64,000 bases of DNA, taken from positions 1 to 64,000 of the forward strand of contig NZ_QHKO01000008.1 of the NCBI RefSeq assembly GCF_003260125.1, in the 5' to 3' direction. A program made the position numbers and the translations under genes. Shown here piece by piece: positions 62,194 to 64,000 of this stretch; the first letter of the stretch is position 1; the number at the start of each line of letters is the position of its first letter. The notes under the pieces were generated by a model that saw only the letters and a program-made list of their open reading frames with translations, was not told the origin of the DNA and ran no database searches. This DNA is from Lujinxingia litoralis (GTDB taxonomy: Bacteria > Myxococcota_A > Bradymonadia > Bradymonadales > Bradymonadaceae).

Positions 62194-64000
62194 TCAGCCG
62201 ACGATGCAGACGCCCTCCCCACGGGAGCACTGGCCGCTGCAGCAGTCTGAGCCGGAGGAGCAGGTCACGCCGACCGGGAAGCAGGCGTAGCCACAGGTTC
62301 CCTCGCTGCCGCAGACCAGATTGCCGCAGCAGTCGCCATCTTCGGAGCAGCTGGCGCCGTTGATGGAGCACTCGGGGCAGCCTTCGTCGACCTGGCCATC
62401 GCAGTTGTTGTCGACGCCGTCGCAGACTTCGGCGGAGCAGCTCTCACATTCGTAGGCTTCGCCGCAGGTCTGGTAGTAGAGGTCGCAGAGGCCGGAGGGC
62501 TGCTCGGGGACGCAGGCGTTGGCGCAGCCCATCTTGATCTGGAGATCGAGGGCTTCGGCGTCGATCTGGCGGATCTGGGAGCAGGCGCCCTCGGAGAGGG
62601 TCAGGGTGTTGTCGTTGGCGCTGTAGCTGAGGTCGGAGCTGGGCAGGTAGTTGCCGTTGACCGAGACCCAGATCTGATTGGGGTCCGGAGGGGTGTCTTC
62701 GAGGCTGTAGGAGCAGCTGACCAGGATGTTGGAGATGTCGCGCACGGCGTTGGTAAGCTGAGCCGCGTTGGAGGCTTCGTAGAAGGTGTTGGTGCCGCCG
62801 GCCTGAGCCATCTGCTGGAGGCTGTTGGAGGAGAAGGCGAAGCCGACGACGAAGGTCAGGATGCCGCGGTTACGCAGCGCCTGGATTTTTTCGACGGCTC
62901 CCGGAACGCCGCCGCAGCCCGGCTCCCCGTCGGTGATGACGAGCACGGCTTTGACGCGCTGGTCGTCGAGGGGATCGGTGGGGGCGCTGACCCGGTCGTT
63001 GTTGAGCACGTTTTGCAGCGCCCAGTCCAGGGGGGTGCCGCCACCGGGATTAAGTGAGTTGTAGGCGTTTTTGATGGTCTGGGCGGAGTGCGAGCCCATG
63101 GAGAGGCGATTGGTCAGAGCGCTGTTGTTGCAGTTGCCGGTGAAGGAGCCGACGCCGAAGCGCATCTCGTCGTGGAGTTCGTCGGCTACGGCGTTCATGC
63201 CGGCGACGGCGCGCTGCCAGCGGGAGGCGCCGTTGAGATCGCGATCCATCGAACCGGAGAGGTCAAGCACCACGTAGATGTTGGGGTCGAGGCGCTCAAA
63301 CTCGGTGGTCTGCTCCTCGCAGATAGCAATGTTTCCGGGCGCGGGAGCACAGGCGTCGCCAACCATCAGGCCGTTGTCGCCCATGGGGTTGCCGGCGGTG
63401 GCGGTCTGGTCGACGTTGGCGTGGAAGGGGCAGTTATCGCAGGCGTCGCCAATGCCGTCGTTATCGGAGTCGGCCTGGTCGGGGTTGGGGACGTCAGGGC
63501 AGTTGTCGATGACGTTGGGCGTGCCATCGTTATCGTCGTCGCGCTCGGTGTCGACGTAGTCGACGCCGGGGGCGCAGGCGTTGCCCATGACGATGCCGCG
63601 CTCGTCGGTGGGGTTGGTGGCCGCAGCGGCCTGGTCGGCGTTGGAGGCGTCCGGGCAGTTATCGCAGGCGTCGCCGATGCCGTCGCCGTCGGAGTCGGCC
63701 TGGTCGGGGTTATGGACGAAGGGGCAGTTATCGTACTGGTTGGGGATGCCGTCGTCGGATTCGTCTTCCCAGGGGTCGAGCTCGTCGCGACCGTCGTGAG
63801 GATGGTCGCCGCCGTCGGGGTTACCGCCACCATCGGGGTCGCCGGGGTCACCGCCGCCATCGGGGTCGTCGGGGTCGCCGGGGTCACCGCCGTCGGGGGT
63901 ATCGCCTCCATCAGGAGAGCATTGCCCGCTGACCGGGTTGCGGCTCTGCCCCTCGGGGCAGGTAACGGCGCCGGTCGGATCGGTACAGGCCAGCGCCAGA
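62194..64000 (-). CDS. VWA-domain lipoprotein with calcium-binding type-3 repeats (5' end outside window)
   Basis: The frame is open to the right edge, giving at least 601 residues. The visible N-terminus reads LALACTDPTG, probably the lipobox of a signal peptide that lies just outside. Next is a Gly/Asp/Pro linker (GGDPGDPDDPDGGGDPGDPD), then thrombospondin type 3-like repeats (NPDQADSDGDGIGDACDNCP), then a von Willebrand A domain with the MIDAS loop YVVLDLSGSMDRD and VLVITDGEPGCGG. The C-terminus is cysteine-rich with EVCDGVDNNCDGQVDEGC and CSEDGDCCGNLVCGSEG. This is a typical surface or adhesion lipoprotein of Myxococcota-like bacteria. Confidence 0.88.
   Translation of the reverse strand, partial: LALACTDPTGAVTCPEGQSRNPVSGQCSPDGGDTPDGGDPGDPDDPDGGGDPGDPDGGGNPDGGDHPHDGRDELDPWEDESDDGIPNQYDNCPFVHNPDQADSDGDGIGDACDNCPDASNADQAAAATNPTDERGIVMGNACAPGVDYVDTERDDDNDGTPNVIDNCPDVPNPDQADSDNDGIGDACDNCPFHANVDQTATAGNPMGDNGLMVGDACAPAPGNIAICEEQTTEFERLDPNIYVVLDLSGSMDRDLNGASRWQRAVAGMNAVADELHDEMRFGVGSFTGNCNNSALTNRLSMGSHSAQTIKNAYNSLNPGGGTPLDWALQNVLNNDRVSAPTDPLDDQRVKAVLVITDGEPGCGGVPGAVEKIQALRNRGILTFVVGFAFSSNSLQQMAQAGGTNTFYEASNAAQLTNAVRDISNILVSCSYSLEDTPPDPNQIWVSVNGNYLPSSDLSYSANDNTLTLSEGACSQIRQIDAEALDLQIKMGCANACVPEQPSGLCDLYYQTCGEAYECESCSAEVCDGVDNNCDGQVDEGCPECSINGASCSEDGDCCGNLVCGSEGTCGYACFPVGVTCSSGSDCCSGQCSRGEGVCIVG

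Overview
This 64-kb window is GC-rich chromosomal DNA. The many long antisense open frames, the lipoproteins with acidic or collagen-like spacers, the calcium-binding DxDxDG-type repeats joined to a VWA domain and the 'CDGVDNNCDGQVDEGC' cysteine motif together suggest a deltaproteobacterium-like member of Myxococcota, perhaps Bradymonadales. That placement is an inference from protein style; no rRNA or marker gene is present to confirm it.

Positions 1-13,946 are a type III CRISPR-Cas locus with visibly lower GC than its flanks. An array of 50 repeats, cut by the left window edge, runs to 3653. A 349-bp gap follows, then seven tightly packed plus-strand genes: a CARF nuclease of the Card1/Can2 type, a compact HD-less Cas10 with an intact GGDD, a Cas7-like RAMP, a Csx10-like protein with a long helical tail, a tandem Cas7-Cas7 fusion, a Csx19-like protein and a large RAMP with its own N-terminal domain. 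This set fits subtype III-D. No cas1, cas2, cas6 or separate small-subunit gene is in the window.

Positions 14,000-23,300 hold a DUF2325-like protein of unknown function, a possible acyltransferase, a leucine-rich-repeat-like lipoprotein, an ArsR-rhodanese/MFS operon with a dyad at its promoter, a cysteine desulfurase placed directly behind a strong terminator, and a class III (lysine-type) aminotransferase whose mRNA carries a cobalamin riboswitch.

Positions 23,300-30,600 are a minus-strand metal-efflux cluster: BlaI-type repressor, M56 sensor peptidase and CzcC-CzcB-CzcA. Matching ACTAC-N8-GTAGT dyads lie over the blaI promoter and at the start of czcC, which suggests that the BlaI/M56 pair controls the pump.

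Positions 30,700-39,100 hold a small conserved protein and four paralogous collagen-like lipoproteins made by tandem duplication of a two-gene unit of about 4 kb. The duplication carried along the 3' end of the small gene and its terminator. Positions 39,100-43,400 hold two acidic-linker lipoproteins, a HIRAN protein and a hipBA-type toxin-antitoxin locus with four evenly spaced palindromic operators and an N-terminally deleted HipA.

Positions 43,400-64,000 are mostly housekeeping and envelope genes: YdjM-like membrane protein, pirin, a rifampicin-phosphotransferase-like PEP-utilising enzyme, CutA, TetR regulator, nucleotide-pyrophosphatase-type lipoprotein, TlyA methyltransferase, YcbB-type L,D-transpeptidase, OmpA-family protein, Nudix hydrolase, MscS channel, a GMC dehydrogenase/subunit-3/Rieske operon, two proteins of unknown function and a VWA lipoprotein cut by the right edge.
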